Made by a program: the position numbers and the translations under genes
In this document: positions 9,613 to 19,201 of the stretch, piece by piece
Position numbering within the stretch: position 1 is the stretch's first letter
Layout: each line of letters begins with the position of its first letter
Notes under the pieces: generated by a model
Database searches by the model: none
Seen by the model: only the letters and a program-made list of their open reading frames with translations
What the model was told of the DNA's origin: nothing
Assembly (NCBI GenBank): GCA_027621405.1
Contig: JAQCBT010000015.1
Span: 1-64,000 of the forward strand
DNA from: Pseudomonadota bacterium
GTDB taxonomy: Bacteria > Pseudomonadota > Gammaproteobacteria > Pseudomonadales > Pseudohongiellaceae
Length of the DNA: 64,000 nt
Direction of reading: 5' to 3'

Positions 9613-10908
9613 ATGAATCACGAAAACTCAAAAAAGCTCTACGAGCTGGCGCTGCAGTTTATACCCGGTGGCGTAAATTCCCCGGTACGGGCATTCAAGG
9701 GCGTCGGTGGCAATCCACTATTCTTCAAAGGGGGCGACGGTGCGTATCTTATCGACAGCGATAACAATCGCTATGTCGACTACGTTGGCGCCTGGGGTCC
9801 GTTGATTCTTGGTCACCGACACGCGTCGGTGATTGCTGCCCTGCAGAAGCAACTTGAGCAGGGTCTCGGCTATGGCGCCTCAACCGAAGCCGAAATAGAA
9901 ATCGCCCGCAAGATTTGCGAGTTGGTGCCATCATTGGAGCAGGTTCGCCTGGTGACTTCGGGAACCGAGGCCACCATGAGTGCAATACGCCTGGCGCGCG
10001 GCTTCACCCGACGGGATCTGGTGGTCAAGTTTGAGGGTTGCTATCACGGCCACGTAGATGGCCTGCTGGTCAAGGCGGGTTCTGGTGCCCTGACCCTGGG
10101 TGAACCTGACTCTCTCGGTGTACCTAAAGCCTATACCGATCTCACCCATGTACTGGATTTCAACGACAGCGACGGTGTCCGTAGATTCTTCGAACAACAT
10201 GGGAAGGATGTCGCCTGCGTCATCGTAGAACCGGTCGCTGGCAACATGAATTGTGTGCCACCCGTACCAGGATTCCTGGAAACCCTGCGCGAAGTCTGCA
10301 CCGAATCTGGCGCAGTGCTCATTTTTGACGAAGTCATGACCGGGTTTCGGGTGGCGCTGGGTGGAGCACAGGAAAAATTTGGCGTCACCCCCGACCTCAC
10401 CACACTGGGCAAGGTAATCGGTGGAGCGCTTCCCGTGGGCGCCTTCGGTGGGCGCAGGGAAATCATGGACTGCATCGCTCCTAATGGCGCCGTCTACCAG
10501 GCAGGAACGCTGTCCGGAAGCCCACTGGCGGTGGCAGCAGGACTGGCCATGCTGGAGGAGATCACCAGGCCCGGCTTCTACGATGAGCTGGGCAATAAGG
10601 CGACTATACTAATGACTGGATTGAAGGAACGCGCGCGAGCTGCCGGCATTCCATTCACGACGAACCAGGTGGGAGGCATGTTCGGCTGTTTCTTCAGTGA
10701 CGAAGAAGAGATCTCGCAATTCTCACAGGTTACTGCCTGCAATATTCCGCGCTTCCAGAATTATTTTCACCAGATGCTGGACAATGGAGTGTACCTGGCT
10801 CCTTCAGCCTATGAAGCAGGGTTCGTGTCCAGCGCTCACGGCGACACGGAAATCAATCACACGCTGGATGCGGCTGAGAAGGCGTTCGCAGCGATCGCAA
10901 AACTTTAA
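9613..10908 (+). CDS. hemL: Glutamate-1-semialdehyde 2,1-aminomutase
   Basis: PLP enzyme that makes 5-aminolevulinate, the tetrapyrrole precursor, from glutamate-1-semialdehyde. It has 431 residues, close to the E. coli length. Motifs include [49 protein letters not shown] and the PLP lysine in [14 protein letters not shown]. It is the last gene of the hemJ-thiD-thiE-hemL run. An adenosine-kinase-like gene follows 38 bases downstream and may be read from the same message. Confidence 0.97.
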   Translation: MNHENSKKLYELALQFIPGGVNSPVRAFKGVGGNPLFFKGGDGAYLIDSDNNRYVDYVGAWGPLILGHRHASVIAALQKQLEQGLGYGASTEAEIEIARKICELVPSLEQVRLVTSGTEATMSAIRLARGFTRRDLVVKFEGCYHGHVDGLLVKAGSGALTLGEPDSLGVPKAYTDLTHVLDFNDSDGVRRFFEQHGKDVACVIVEPVAGNMNCVPPVPGFLETLREVCTESGAVLIFDEVMTGFRVALGGAQEKFGVTPDLTTLGKVIGGALPVGAFGGRREIMDCIAPNGAVYQAGTLSGSPLAVAAGLAMLEEITRPGFYDELGNKATILMTGLKERARAAGIPFTTNQVGGMFGCFFSDEEEISQFSQVTACNIPRFQNYFHQMLDNGVYLAPSAYEAGFVSSAHGDTEINHTLDAAEKAFAAIAKL

Positions 10909-10946
10909 TTGGCAAAGAGCCAGGATAACGAAGAGACAGAATTAAC

Positions 10947-11954
10947 ATGGCCAGATATGACGTATACGGCGTAGGCAACGCCCTGGTCGACCAGGAATTT
11001 GAGGTCGAAGACAGCTTTTTCGAAGAAAACAATATAGAAAAAGGTGTTATGACACTGGTTGAGCTGGAACAGCAGGAAACATTGCTGGCGGCACTTCGCG
11101 AACAGGGAGACCTGAGGAAACAATCTGGCGGAGGCTCTGCGGGAAATACCCTCTATGCTCTCAGCCAGTTCGGCGGCGAAGCTTATTTCGCCTGCAAGAT
11201 CGCCAGCGACGATACCGGTGACTTCTACCTCAACGAGCTGGGCCACCACAATATCGATACCAATATCGGTTCCAGGGAAGAGGGAACATCCGGACGCTGC
11301 GTGGTCATGATTAGCCCCGACGCCGAACGCACGATGCATACCTATCTGGGTGTATCGGTGAACTTCTCCCTGGAAGAACTGGACTTCGACGCAGTCGCCC
11401 GCTCAGAGTATATCTATATAGAAGGCTATTTGGTCACTTCACCACCAGCCAAGTTGGCCATCATGAAGCTGAAGAGTTACGCCGAGGAAAACCAGGTAAA
11501 GACAGCAATGACCTTCTCCGATCCGGCCATGCTCGAATATTTCAAGGACCACATCAACGACGTACTCGGAGCAGGCGTGGACATGTTGTTCTGTAATCTG
11601 CGGGAAGCTCAGCTGTGGTCCGGCAAGGAATCCATCGAGGACGTTTGCGAGGCACTCAAGACCAAGGCCCGCCGCTTCGCGCTTACCCTTGGACCCAAAG
11701 GGGCTCTATTGTTCGATGGTGCGAGATTCATCGAAATCGAGGGTAACAAGGTCGAGGCTGTCGATACCAATGGCGCTGGTGACATGTTCGCTGGAGCCTT
11801 CATGTATGCCATTACCCAGGGTATGGATTTCACAACCGCAGGCAAACTGGCAAGCCTCGCTGCCTCCAAGGTCGTATCCAAATTTGGTCCACGCCTGAAG
11901 TCTGCGGAGCACGCAGACATCCTTGAAGAAGCAGGATTACTCAGCAGTAATTAA
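10947..11954 (+). CDS. PfkB-family sugar/nucleoside kinase (adenosine kinase-like)
   Basis: A 335-residue ribokinase-superfamily enzyme. Near the N terminus are DVYGVGNALVDQEFEV and the glycine-rich QSGGGSAGNTLYALSQFGG, which binds substrate. Near residue 275 is DTNGAGDMFAGAF with the catalytic aspartate. Close relatives in gammaproteobacteria are annotated as adenosine kinase, but the substrate cannot be proved from the sequence. The gene ends 8 bases before the first of the two palindromes that bracket dnaJ, and is convergent with dnaJ. Confidence 0.88.
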   Translation: MARYDVYGVGNALVDQEFEVEDSFFEENNIEKGVMTLVELEQQETLLAALREQGDLRKQSGGGSAGNTLYALSQFGGEAYFACKIASDDTGDFYLNELGHHNIDTNIGSREEGTSGRCVVMISPDAERTMHTYLGVSVNFSLEELDFDAVARSEYIYIEGYLVTSPPAKLAIMKLKSYAEENQVKTAMTFSDPAMLEYFKDHINDVLGAGVDMLFCNLREAQLWSGKESIEDVCEALKTKARRFALTLGPKGALLFDGARFIEIEGNKVEAVDTNGAGDMFAGAFMYAITQGMDFTTAGKLASLAASKVVSKFGPRLKSAEHADILEEAGLLSSN

Positions 11955-11962
11955 TTTTTAAA

Positions 11963-12023
11963 GGGACACTAATAGTTTAATAGCTTAAAGCTCAGCCTTA
12001 AGCTATTAAACTATTAGTGTCCC
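11963..12023. repeat. Perfect 25-bp inverted repeat, copy 1 of the dnaJ-bracketing element
   Basis: The arm at 11963-11987 (beginning GGGACACTAATAGTTTAATA) is repeated exactly in reverse complement at 11999-12023, with an 11-base loop. It lies between the adenosine-kinase-like gene and dnaJ, ending five bases after the dnaJ stop. On the minus strand it is followed by a T-rich run, so it could terminate dnaJ transcription. The same arm recurs at 13155, on the other side of dnaJ. Confidence 0.95.
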
Positions 12024-12028
12024 TGCTT

Positions 12029-13144
12029 TCAAGCGCGCAGATCGTCGACGAATTTCTTGACGCCATCGAACCAGGAAGTCTTGCGGGGCGATTGACTGCC
12101 CTCTTCTTCCTGGATGTCCTGGAACTCTTTCAGTATTTCCCTCTGGCGCGTGGTGAGGTTAACCGGCGTCTCCACGGTCACACGGCACAGCAGGTCTCCC
12201 GCGCTTCCGCCTCGGATTGGCGTCACTCCCTTGCCGCGTAGACGGAACAACTTGCCGGTCTGGGTCTCCGGTGGAATCTTCAGCTTCACCTTGCCATCGA
12301 GGGTTGGCACTTCCAGTTCACCACCGAGCGCGGCGTCGACAAAGCTGATTGGTATCTCGCAATGCAGATTGCGTCCGTCTCGCTCGAAAATCTTGTGGGG
12401 CTGGATGTGCATCTCGACATACAGATCACCGGAAGGACCGCCATGGATACCGGCCTGGCCCTCACCAGTGAGACGAATGCGATCACCGTTATCGACACCG
12501 GCTGGCACCTTCACCGACAGGGTCTTGGTTTCATCAACGGCTCCGCGACCGTGACAGACATGGCAGGGATCCTTGATCTGCTTGCCAGTTCCCTGGCACC
12601 GCGGACAGGTCTGCTGTACTGAGAAGAAACCCTGTTGCATGCGCACCTGACCATGGCCACCGCAAGTGCTGCAGTCGATCGGGTGAGTGCCCGGCTTGGC
12701 ACCAGTGCCCTCACAGTTAGAACAGCTTACGCTGGTGGGAATTCGAATCTGAACCGTGGTTCCCTTTACTGCATCTTCCAGTGAAAGCTCCAGGTTGTAC
12801 TTGAGGTCTGCACCCTTGCGCACATGGCTACGAGCACCACCTCGGCCACCACCAAATATGTCGCCGAAGATGTCGCCAAAGATGTCGCCGAAATCTGCGG
12901 AGCCGGCGCTGGTCTGGCCTTCAACACCGGCATGGCCATACTGGTCATAGCGAGCGCGCTTGCTCTTGTCGGACAGCACCTCGAAAGCCTCGTTGGCTTC
13001 CTTGAATTTATCCTCGGCTTCCTTGTTATCGGGATTGCGGTCTGGGTGGTTCTTCATGGCGACGCGACGATAAGCCTTCTTTATTTCGGCTTCCGAAGCA
13101 TCCCTCTCAACACCCAGTATTTCGTAATAATCCCGCTTGGACAT
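12029..13144 (-). CDS. dnaJ: Molecular chaperone DnaJ
   Basis: J-domain co-chaperone that stimulates DnaK ATPase and delivers unfolded clients. It has 371 residues: J domain 1-70 with the HPD motif (NHPDRNPDN), a G/F-rich linker containing a repeated [15 protein letters not shown], four CxxCxGxG zinc repeats (about 135-205, for example CSNCEGTG and CPRCQGTG), and the C-terminal substrate-binding domains. It is the last gene of grpE-dnaK-dnaJ. Palindromic elements abut both ends: one ends 5 bases past the stop, the other begins about 10 bases upstream of the ATG, leaving little room for a ribosome site (only GCAAGAAAC). Confidence 0.98.
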   Translation of the reverse strand: MSKRDYYEILGVERDASEAEIKKAYRRVAMKNHPDRNPDNKEAEDKFKEANEAFEVLSDKSKRARYDQYGHAGVEGQTSAGSADFGDIFGDIFGDIFGGGRGGARSHVRKGADLKYNLELSLEDAVKGTTVQIRIPTSVSCSNCEGTGAKPGTHPIDCSTCGGHGQVRMQQGFFSVQQTCPRCQGTGKQIKDPCHVCHGRGAVDETKTLSVKVPAGVDNGDRIRLTGEGQAGIHGGPSGDLYVEMHIQPHKIFERDGRNLHCEIPISFVDAALGGELEVPTLDGKVKLKIPPETQTGKLFRLRGKGVTPIRGGSAGDLLCRVTVETPVNLTTRQREILKEFQDIQEEEGSQSPRKTSWFDGVKKFVDDLRA

Positions 13145-13154
13145 AGTTTCTTGC

Positions 13155-13242
13155 GGGACACTAATAGTTTAATAGCTTAAGAACAGGATTTTCTGTGAAG
13201 TTAAAGCTCACAAACCTGAAGCTATTAAACTATTAGTGACCC
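13155..13242. repeat. Inverted repeat, copy 2 of the dnaJ-bracketing element
   Basis: The arm at 13155-13178 is identical to the first 24 bases of the arm at 11963. Its partner at 13219-13242 matches in reverse complement with one mismatch (GTGACCC instead of GTGTCCC). The 40-base centre is unlike the first copy's 11-base loop. It occupies most of the dnaK-dnaJ intergenic gap and would form a long hairpin in the message just before dnaJ. Confidence 0.93.
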
Positions 13243-13270
13243 TTCCTCGATTTAAACCCTATATACACTA

Positions 13271-13302
13271 AAAGGGGTCAGCTGACTTTCTCTGACCCCT
13301 TT
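13271..13302 (-). terminator. Hairpin terminator after dnaK
   Basis: AAAGGGGTCAG (13271-13281) pairs perfectly with CTGACCCCTTT (13292-13302) across a 10-base loop. On the minus strand the stem ends in TTTT. It lies about 40 bases past the dnaK stop, so it probably attenuates transcription between dnaK and dnaJ. A related GGGGTCA hairpin arm occurs at 32678-32714. Confidence 0.7.
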
Positions 13303-13339
13303 CATCCTGCAGAAAGCTGAAGCTTTCTTACTTGTCTTC

Positions 13340-15262
13340 TTACTTATCTTCTTCCTTAACTTCCTCGAACTCGGCATCAACTGCATCGTCGGCTCCACCA
13401 GCAGCATCTGAGGCCTCAGCACCCGCTTCGGCACTGGCAGCCTGCTGCTCTGCATAGAGCTTCTGTGCCAGGTTCGAGGACGCGTCGGTCAATTCCTTGG
13501 TCTTGGCTTCGATCTCGGCAATATCGTCGCCCTTGAGGGCTTCTTCCAAAGCTGAGATTGCGTTGTTGATCGCTTCCTTCTCCTGGTCACTGGCCTTGTC
13601 GCCGGCTTCTTTCAGTGTCTTCCTGGTGGCGTGAACAAGTCCATCCGCCGTATTGCGTGCCGTGATGAGTTGCTCAAACTTCTTGTCATCAGCGGAGTGC
13701 GCTTCGGCATCCTTGATCATCTGATCGATCTCTTCATCAGATAATCCACTGGAGGCCTTGATCACGATGGACTGTTCCTTGCCTGTCGCCTTGTCCTTGG
13801 CTGACACGTTCAGGATGCCATTGGCATCCAGGTCGAAAGACACTTCAATCTGTGGCATGCCGCGAGGAGCTGGAGGAATGTCTGACAGGTCGAATCGACC
13901 GAGAGACTTGTTCTCCGACGCCTGCTTACGCTCACCCTGGACAACGTGAATGGTTACCGCTGTCTGGTTGTCATCCGCAGTAGAGAACACCTGGCTCTTC
14001 TTGGTAGGAATAGTGGTGTTCTTCTCAATCAATGGGCTGGCTACACCACCCAGAGTTTCAATACCCAGGGTCAAAGGTGTCACGTCCAGCAACAGAACAT
14101 CGTTTACGTCGCCAGACAGTACCGCCGCCTGAATCGCCGCACCCATGGCAACGGCTTCGTCAGGGTTCACATCCTTGCGCGCTTCTTTGCCGAAGAACTC
14201 TGCAACCTTCTTCTGTACCAGTGGCATACGAGTCTGGCCACCCACCAGGATGACATCGTTGATGCTCTTGGTATCCAGACCTGCGTCCTGCAGGGCAGTC
14301 TTCACCGGACCAAGGGTACGCTCAACCAGGTCTTCCACGAGGGATTCAAACTTGGCGCGAGTCAGCTTCTGCACGAGGTGCTTGGGACCGCTGGCATCTG
14401 CCGTGATATAGGGCAGGTTCACTTCAGTCTGCTGTGAAGAAGAAAGCTCAATCTTGGCCTTTTCCGCAGCTTCCTTAAGGCGCTGCAGTGCCAATGGATC
14501 GTTGTGCAGATCCATGCCGCTCTGTTTCTTGAACTCGTCCGCGAGGTAATCGATCAGGCGCAGGTCGAAGTCTTCACCACCGAGGAAGGTGTCACCATTG
14601 GTCGAAAGCACTTCGAAGGTGTGCTCGCCATCAGTCTCGGCTATCTCAATGATGGAGATATCGAAAGTACCGCCACCGAGGTCATACACAGCAATCGTGG
14701 CGTCACCGGACTTCTTGTCCATGCCATAGGCCAGGGCCGCTGCAGTGGGCTCGTTGATGATGCGCTTCACTTCAAGGCCGGCAATCCTGCCGGCGTCCTT
14801 GGTTGCCTGGCGCTGGGAATCATTGAAGTAGGCGGGAACAGTCACAACCGCTTCCTTCACTTCCTCGCCGAGGTAATCCTCAGCGGTCTTCTTCATCTTC
14901 TTCAGCACCTGAGCAGAAATCTGCGGGGGTGACATCTTGTCGCCATTCACGGACACCCAGGCATCACCATTGTCTGCCTCGACGATCTTGTAAGGCACCA
15001 TCTTGATGTCTTTCTGTACGACATCGTCCTTGAACTGGCGACCGATCAAGCGCTTGATGGCAAACAGCGTGTTATCCGGATTGGTAACAGCCTGGCGTTT
15101 CGCTGGCTGGCCAACGAGAGTCTCGCCTTCCTTGGTGTAGGCAATAATGGAAGGCGTGGTTCGATCCCCTTCCGCGTTTTCAATCACTTTGGGCTCGCCG
15201 CCGTCCAGTACTGCAACGCAGGAGTTGGTGGTTCCCAAATCGATACCAATAATCTTGGCCAT
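13340..15262 (-). CDS. dnaK: Molecular chaperone DnaK (Hsp70)
   Basis: ATP-driven chaperone of the cytoplasm. It has 640 residues: an actin-like ATPase domain starting [20 protein letters not shown] with [16 protein letters not shown] near 200, the interdomain linker [16 protein letters not shown] near 390, a beta-sandwich peptide-binding domain, and an alpha lid. The C-terminal tail is acidic and ends in EEVKEEDK. It is expressed with upstream grpE and downstream dnaJ; a candidate sigma-32 promoter lies 66-93 bases upstream of its start. Confidence 0.99.
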   Translation of the reverse strand: MAKIIGIDLGTTNSCVAVLDGGEPKVIENAEGDRTTPSIIAYTKEGETLVGQPAKRQAVTNPDNTLFAIKRLIGRQFKDDVVQKDIKMVPYKIVEADNGDAWVSVNGDKMSPPQISAQVLKKMKKTAEDYLGEEVKEAVVTVPAYFNDSQRQATKDAGRIAGLEVKRIINEPTAAALAYGMDKKSGDATIAVYDLGGGTFDISIIEIAETDGEHTFEVLSTNGDTFLGGEDFDLRLIDYLADEFKKQSGMDLHNDPLALQRLKEAAEKAKIELSSSQQTEVNLPYITADASGPKHLVQKLTRAKFESLVEDLVERTLGPVKTALQDAGLDTKSINDVILVGGQTRMPLVQKKVAEFFGKEARKDVNPDEAVAMGAAIQAAVLSGDVNDVLLLDVTPLTLGIETLGGVASPLIEKNTTIPTKKSQVFSTADDNQTAVTIHVVQGERKQASENKSLGRFDLSDIPPAPRGMPQIEVSFDLDANGILNVSAKDKATGKEQSIVIKASSGLSDEEIDQMIKDAEAHSADDKKFEQLITARNTADGLVHATRKTLKEAGDKASDQEKEAINNAISALEEALKGDDIAEIEAKTKELTDASSNLAQKLYAEQQAASAEAGAEASDAAGGADDAVDAEFEEVKEEDK

Positions 15263-15327
15263 TCTCTAGTTCTCCGATAAGTACTTGCATGCTGGCCTGG
15301 TTTTCAGACCGCTCGCTGATGCCTCAA

Positions 15328-15355
15328 ATATTGGCCCGCTCCGTGATATTTCAAG
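15328..15355 (-). promoter_or_regulatory. Candidate sigma-32 (heat-shock) promoter of dnaK
   Basis: On the minus strand CTTGAA (15350-15355) is followed after 14 bases by GCCAATAT (15328-15335). The heat-shock consensus is CTTGAA, 13-15 bases, CCCCATNT, so the -35 is perfect and the -10 is a weaker match. It lies in the grpE-dnaK gap and would give dnaK its own heat-shock start. Confidence 0.55.
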
Positions 15356-15454
15356 GATTTGGGCCGAAATTCCTTAATTTGGACAGGGATATATTGATGT
15401 GGCGCAAACAGCGCCAAAAATCCCTGTCTGTGACCTTGTTCCTGCGGCTTGCAA

Positions 15455-16099
15455 TCAGGCCTGCTCGTCAATGTTTCCGCCTGTTGCACCGCCACCGGAA
15501 GCCTTGGAAACCATCACCATGGCGGGGCGCAGTACCCGGCCGTGCAGGGTGTAGCCCTTCTGCATCACGGCAATCACGGTATTGGGTTCAACGTCAGGGT
15601 TTTCCTGGATAGACATCGCCTGGTGCAGCGCCGGATCGAAGGGCTCGCCCAGCGGGTCCACAGTCTCGATATTGAATTTGCTGAAGCAGTCCATGAAGCT
15701 CTTGAGGGTGAGATCCACGCCTTCATAGATGGCCTTGACCGACTCATCCTCATGCGCCGACGCGGCAGCCAGGGCCCGCTCCAGGTTATCGATGACGCTC
15801 AACAGCTCGGCGCTGAATTTCTCCTGTCCAAACTTGTGCGCTTTCTCCACATCCTGCTGGGTACGGCGACGCAGGTTCTGCATCTCCGCCTGCACCCGCA
15901 ACAGATCGTCACGCGCCTGGTCGGCACGCTGCTCGGCTTCCGCCAGTTTCATCAGCGCCTGTTCCAGGTCCATGTCAGTCGAGGTGCTATTTTCCGCCTG
16001 TCCCGAGCCGCTGTCGGCCATGCTGGACACCGCATCATCCTGGTTGGAAGTTTCTGATTTCCCGGAATCCTGATCATCCGGGTGAGGCTGCTCGCTCAT
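15455..16099 (-). CDS. grpE: Nucleotide exchange factor GrpE
   Basis: Releases ADP from DnaK and so resets the chaperone cycle. It has 214 residues: an acidic disordered N terminus, a long coiled coil (about 55-110) with [23 protein letters not shown] heptads, and a C-terminal beta domain containing [13 protein letters not shown] and [20 protein letters not shown]. The ATG at 16099 is chosen because GGAG sits five bases upstream (GGAGCGAGGATG); a longer frame to 16180 has no such site. It is divergent from recN, and a strong sigma-32 promoter lies about 100 bases upstream. Confidence 0.95.
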   Translation of the reverse strand: MSEQPHPDDQDSGKSETSNQDDAVSSMADSGSGQAENSTSTDMDLEQALMKLAEAEQRADQARDDLLRVQAEMQNLRRRTQQDVEKAHKFGQEKFSAELLSVIDNLERALAAASAHEDESVKAIYEGVDLTLKSFMDCFSKFNIETVDPLGEPFDPALHQAMSIQENPDVEPNTVIAVMQKGYTLHGRVLRPAMVMVSKASGGGATGGNIDEQA

Positions 16100-16199
16100 C
16101 CTCGCTCCTTTCGTCTGAAATAAGACTAATTCTTTTATTTTCAGGGACTTAACCAAGACCCTGGTGTGTGCTGGAGACACCCTGGTTGCTACTGCCGAA

Positions 16200-16227
16200 A
16201 TATGGGGTCTAAGCCCGTGGATTCAAG
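16200..16227 (-). promoter_or_regulatory. Sigma-32 (heat-shock) promoter of the grpE-dnaK-dnaJ operon
   Basis: On the minus strand CTTGAA (16222-16227), a 14-base spacer and CCCCATAT (16200-16207) match the sigma-32 consensus at every defined position. It lies upstream of grpE, in the gap shared with the divergent DNA-repair gene recN. Confidence 0.88.
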
Positions 16228-16279
16228 CTCTGGCAGGACTGGCGTTTTCCGAATACTCGGTACAAACTAGCCGGCATCC

Positions 16280-17959
16280 ATGCTCACTCATCTCACCATC
16301 AAGAACTTCGCCACTGTCGACAAGCTGGAGATCGAATTCCAGCGCGGAATGTCAGTCATCACCGGTGAAACCGGTGCCGGAAAATCCATCATCCTGGGAG
16401 CCCTCGGGCTGGCCCTCGGTGACCGGGCTGACAAGGCTGTGGTTCGTCCCCAGGCCAGCAAGGCAGACATCTGCGCCGAGTTCGACACCAGCAGGATCGA
16501 CCGGGCGCGCAACTGGCTGGTCGAGAATGACCTGGCCGAAGATACCGAGGCCAATGTGTGCATCCTGCGCCGCGTGATCAACAACGATGGCCGCTCCCGG
16601 GGATATATCAATGGCTCGCCGGTCACTATGGCAAACCTGCAGACCCTGGGAGAGTTGATGATCGATATCCATGGGCAGCACGAGCACCAGTCCCTGCTCA
16701 AGCGCAGCACCCATCAACGCCTGCTGGACGATTTCGGCACCGACTCCAAACTGCGCAGCAAGCTGCATTCCACCTGGAAACAGTGGCAGCAGAACCATCA
16801 TCAGCTCATCGAATTGAGCCAGCAATCCCAGGAAGATTCGGCCCAATCCCAGCTACTGTCTTACCAGCTCAGTGAACTCGAGGAGCTGGCTATCGCGGAC
16901 AATGAAGTCGAGGAACTGGAAGCCGAATTCAAGACCCTGAATCATGCCGATGACATCCTGTCCTGTGCCCAGGGCGCGCGCGATGCCCTGAGCGAGAGCG
17001 ATGAGCAAAATGTGCTCTCAACCCTGAGTCATGTCCTGGGTGAACTGCGGGAGCTGTCCGAGAACTCCCCGAAGATCCAGACCATCGTGCAGCTCTTGCA
17101 GGATGCCGAGATTCAACTGAGCGAAGCCAGCGCGGAACTACGCAATTTCACCGATGGTTTCGAAGCCGATCCAGAGCGGCTGGAACAGATTAATGCCCGC
17201 CTGAGTCTGCTGCATAGCGTCGCCCGCAAGCACAAGATTGCGGCCAGGGACCTGCCACAGCTGGTGGCGGACCTGCAATCCCAACTGCAGCGTTTTGCCA
17301 ACAGCGATGAGGAGTTGGAGAAGCTGCAGGCCAACGATGAATTGCTGAGACAGCAGTACCTGCAGTTGGCGAAGGAATTGAGCAAGCAAAGGCGAAGCGG
17401 GAGCAGCAAACTGGCGAAGGCAGTGAATGCACAGCTTAAAACGCTCGGCATGCCCCATGCCTCCCTGGACGTCTCGCTAAAGGAGAATACTAGCGGCGAG
17501 CCTTCGCAGCATGGCCTGGAGACCATTGAGTTCCTGGTCAGCACCAACCCGGGCCAGCCCGCAAAACCGCTGGCGAAGATCGCATCCGGAGGTGAGCTTT
17601 CCCGTATCAGCCTGGCCATCCAGGTCATTACAGCCCAGACCTCGCAGACGCCCTGCCTGGTGTTCGACGAAGTCGATGTGGGTATCGGTGGCGGTGTCGC
17701 CATTGCTGTCGGCGAGTTGTTACGCAAGCTGGGCGAACGCACCCAGATCCTGTGTGTTACCCACCAGGCGCAAGTGGCCAGCCAGGGTCATCAGCATTTC
17801 TTCGTCAGCAAGAGCAGCAACAAGAAGGAAACCCTCACCGCGATCAAACCACTGAAAGGCGAGGAAATCGTTAAAGAAGTGGCGCGAATGCTGGGCGGCG
17901 AGGAGTTCAGCGAGGAATCATTGGCCCACGCACAGCAATTGGTGGCTAACCTGGGTTAG
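16280..17959 (+). CDS. recN: DNA repair protein RecN
   Basis: SMC-like ATPase that acts in double-strand-break repair and sister-chromatid cohesion. It has 559 residues. The N-terminal Walker A is GETGAGKSIILGALGLALGDRAD (residues about 30-52), coiled coils fill about 150-380, and the C-terminal head has LAKIASGGELSRISLAIQV (signature) and CLVFDEVDVGIGGG (Walker B). The start ATG precedes LTHLTIKNFATV, as in other RecN proteins. It is divergent from grpE and convergent with fur, 16 bases away. No LexA box was recognised upstream. Confidence 0.97.
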   Translation: MLTHLTIKNFATVDKLEIEFQRGMSVITGETGAGKSIILGALGLALGDRADKAVVRPQASKADICAEFDTSRIDRARNWLVENDLAEDTEANVCILRRVINNDGRSRGYINGSPVTMANLQTLGELMIDIHGQHEHQSLLKRSTHQRLLDDFGTDSKLRSKLHSTWKQWQQNHHQLIELSQQSQEDSAQSQLLSYQLSELEELAIADNEVEELEAEFKTLNHADDILSCAQGARDALSESDEQNVLSTLSHVLGELRELSENSPKIQTIVQLLQDAEIQLSEASAELRNFTDGFEADPERLEQINARLSLLHSVARKHKIAARDLPQLVADLQSQLQRFANSDEELEKLQANDELLRQQYLQLAKELSKQRRSGSSKLAKAVNAQLKTLGMPHASLDVSLKENTSGEPSQHGLETIEFLVSTNPGQPAKPLAKIASGGELSRISLAIQVITAQTSQTPCLVFDEVDVGIGGGVAIAVGELLRKLGERTQILCVTHQAQVASQGHQHFFVSKSSNKKETLTAIKPLKGEEIVKEVARMLGGEEFSEESLAHAQQLVANLG

Positions 17960-17975
17960 GGTCCCGGGCCAGTGA

Positions 17976-18398
17976 CTATTTATCTCCCTGGCAGTCCTTG
18001 CAGATGCCGTACAGATACATGCTGTGATCGATGATCTTGAAGCCATATTTCTTCGCGATCTTTTCCTGCTGTTCTTCAATGATATCGTCGTAGAACTCTT
18101 CCACCTTTCCGCAGCTGTCGCAGACGATGTGATCATGATGATCATCTGACATGAGTTCAAACACGGAATGTCCACCCTCGAAGTGATGTCGAGATACCAG
18201 GCCGGCCGCTTCGAACTGGGTCAATACCCGGTAGACCGTGGCCAGACCCACATCTTCTTCTGCTTCCAACAGGGCCTTATAAACATCTTCCGCACTGAGA
18301 TGCTTGGTATCGGAACTCTCCAGGATCTGCAGAATTTTGACTCGCGGTAAGGTGACTTTTAGGCCTGCATCACGCAGTTCCTGATTTTCGCTGGGCAT
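17976..18398 (-). CDS. fur: Ferric uptake regulator Fur
   Basis: Iron-responsive repressor. Its 140 residues have an N-terminal winged helix (LKVTLPRVKILQILE, then DVGLATVYRVLTQFEAAGLV) and a metal-sensing dimerisation domain with HHDHIVCDSCGKVEEF (Cys93, Cys96) and CKDC (Cys133, Cys136). The sequence fits Fur better than Zur. The order recN-fur-bamE with bamE divergent is common in gammaproteobacteria. As a candidate master regulator it sits next to the metal-uptake genes that follow, but no Fur box could be fixed by eye. Confidence 0.93.
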   Translation of the reverse strand: MPSENQELRDAGLKVTLPRVKILQILESSDTKHLSAEDVYKALLEAEEDVGLATVYRVLTQFEAAGLVSRHHFEGGHSVFELMSDDHHDHIVCDSCGKVEEFYDDIIEEQQEKIAKKYGFKIIDHSMYLYGICKDCQGDK

Positions 18399-18707
18399 AA
18401 TGGATTCTCAATTTCGCAGGTTTCTTGGTGTTGGCCTTCGTGGCCTGAGCTGTCATCGAAGAGAGCTGGCTTCTTCTGTATCGTCCTTGTTTATGATTAT
18501 CTGGCTAAAAAAAACTGGTGTATTGACGGTTCAGACTTTCCAATCCCGCCATGGCGCAGTCAGAACTATCATCAAGCCTGACTGTCAAAGCCTTGGAGAT
18601 CGCATCTGGCAGCAAAGTGCGCAGCGGCGACAATTCGGTTATTATGCCCGCTCACCGCTGCGGTGGAAAGTTTGCATGAACGACCACGGAAGATACTCGA
18701 TAAGTCC
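18399..18707. other. fur-bamE intergenic region, no gene
   Basis: These 309 bases separate the divergent fur and bamE genes and should hold both promoters. No open frame here looks real. TATTATG near 18640 could be part of a bamE -10 box, but no convincing -35 was found. No Fur-box palindrome was identified by eye. Confidence 0.5.
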
Positions 18708-19085
18708 ATGAAGTCCTTGATGAAATCACTACTGTTGACGAGCAGCCTGTTACTGGTGGCTTGCGGTGGCGTGGGCGCGCTGGATTTTCCCGGGGTCTAC
18801 AAGATCGGCATTCCCCAGGGCAACATCATTACCCAGGATATGGTGGATCAGCTCCGCCCGGGCATGACCAAGCGACAGGTCATATTCGTGATGGGCACAC
18901 CGCTGGTGCGTGACCCCTATCACCAGGATCGCTGGGACTACATCTACAGCTATCAGCCCGGCGGCGGAGTGCGCGGACAGGAACGCATCTCGGTCACCTT
19001 CGTTGATGACCGTCTCGTCAGCATGACCGGCGATTTCGTTCCCAGCCAGGCGCAGGCTGCAACTGCAGAAGAACCCAGCGACTAA
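18708..19085 (+). CDS. bamE: Outer-membrane assembly lipoprotein BamE
   Basis: Small lipoprotein of the BAM complex, which folds beta-barrel proteins into the outer membrane. It has 125 residues. The signal peptide ends in a lipobox LLVAC with Cys19 as the acylated residue. The SmpA/OmlA core contains [34 protein letters not shown] and DRWDYIYSY. The start at 18708 is preferred over an upstream in-frame codon because it yields a proper lipoprotein signal. It is divergent from fur. Confidence 0.94.
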   Translation: MKSLMKSLLLTSSLLLVACGGVGALDFPGVYKIGIPQGNIITQDMVDQLRPGMTKRQVIFVMGTPLVRDPYHQDRWDYIYSYQPGGGVRGQERISVTFVDDRLVSMTGDFVPSQAQAATAEEPSD

Positions 19086-19201
19086 TCTGTTCTCGCGGTG
19101 GCCCCGATCCAGCTCGCTGCAACCCTCGTTCACTTTCATGTTCTTCCAGATGATTTCGCCTGTCGGAAGGATGGGCGTTATTCCATGAGAGACGTTGAGT
19201 A

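Noticed and set aside
12840..12900. Tandem repeat inside dnaJ
   Set aside because: It is the normal glycine/phenylalanine-rich linker of DnaJ ([12 protein letters not shown]), so it is part of the gene and not a separate repeat.
18400..18711. Open frame between fur and bamE
   Set aside because: It covers both promoters of a divergent gene pair and has no domain or start signal.
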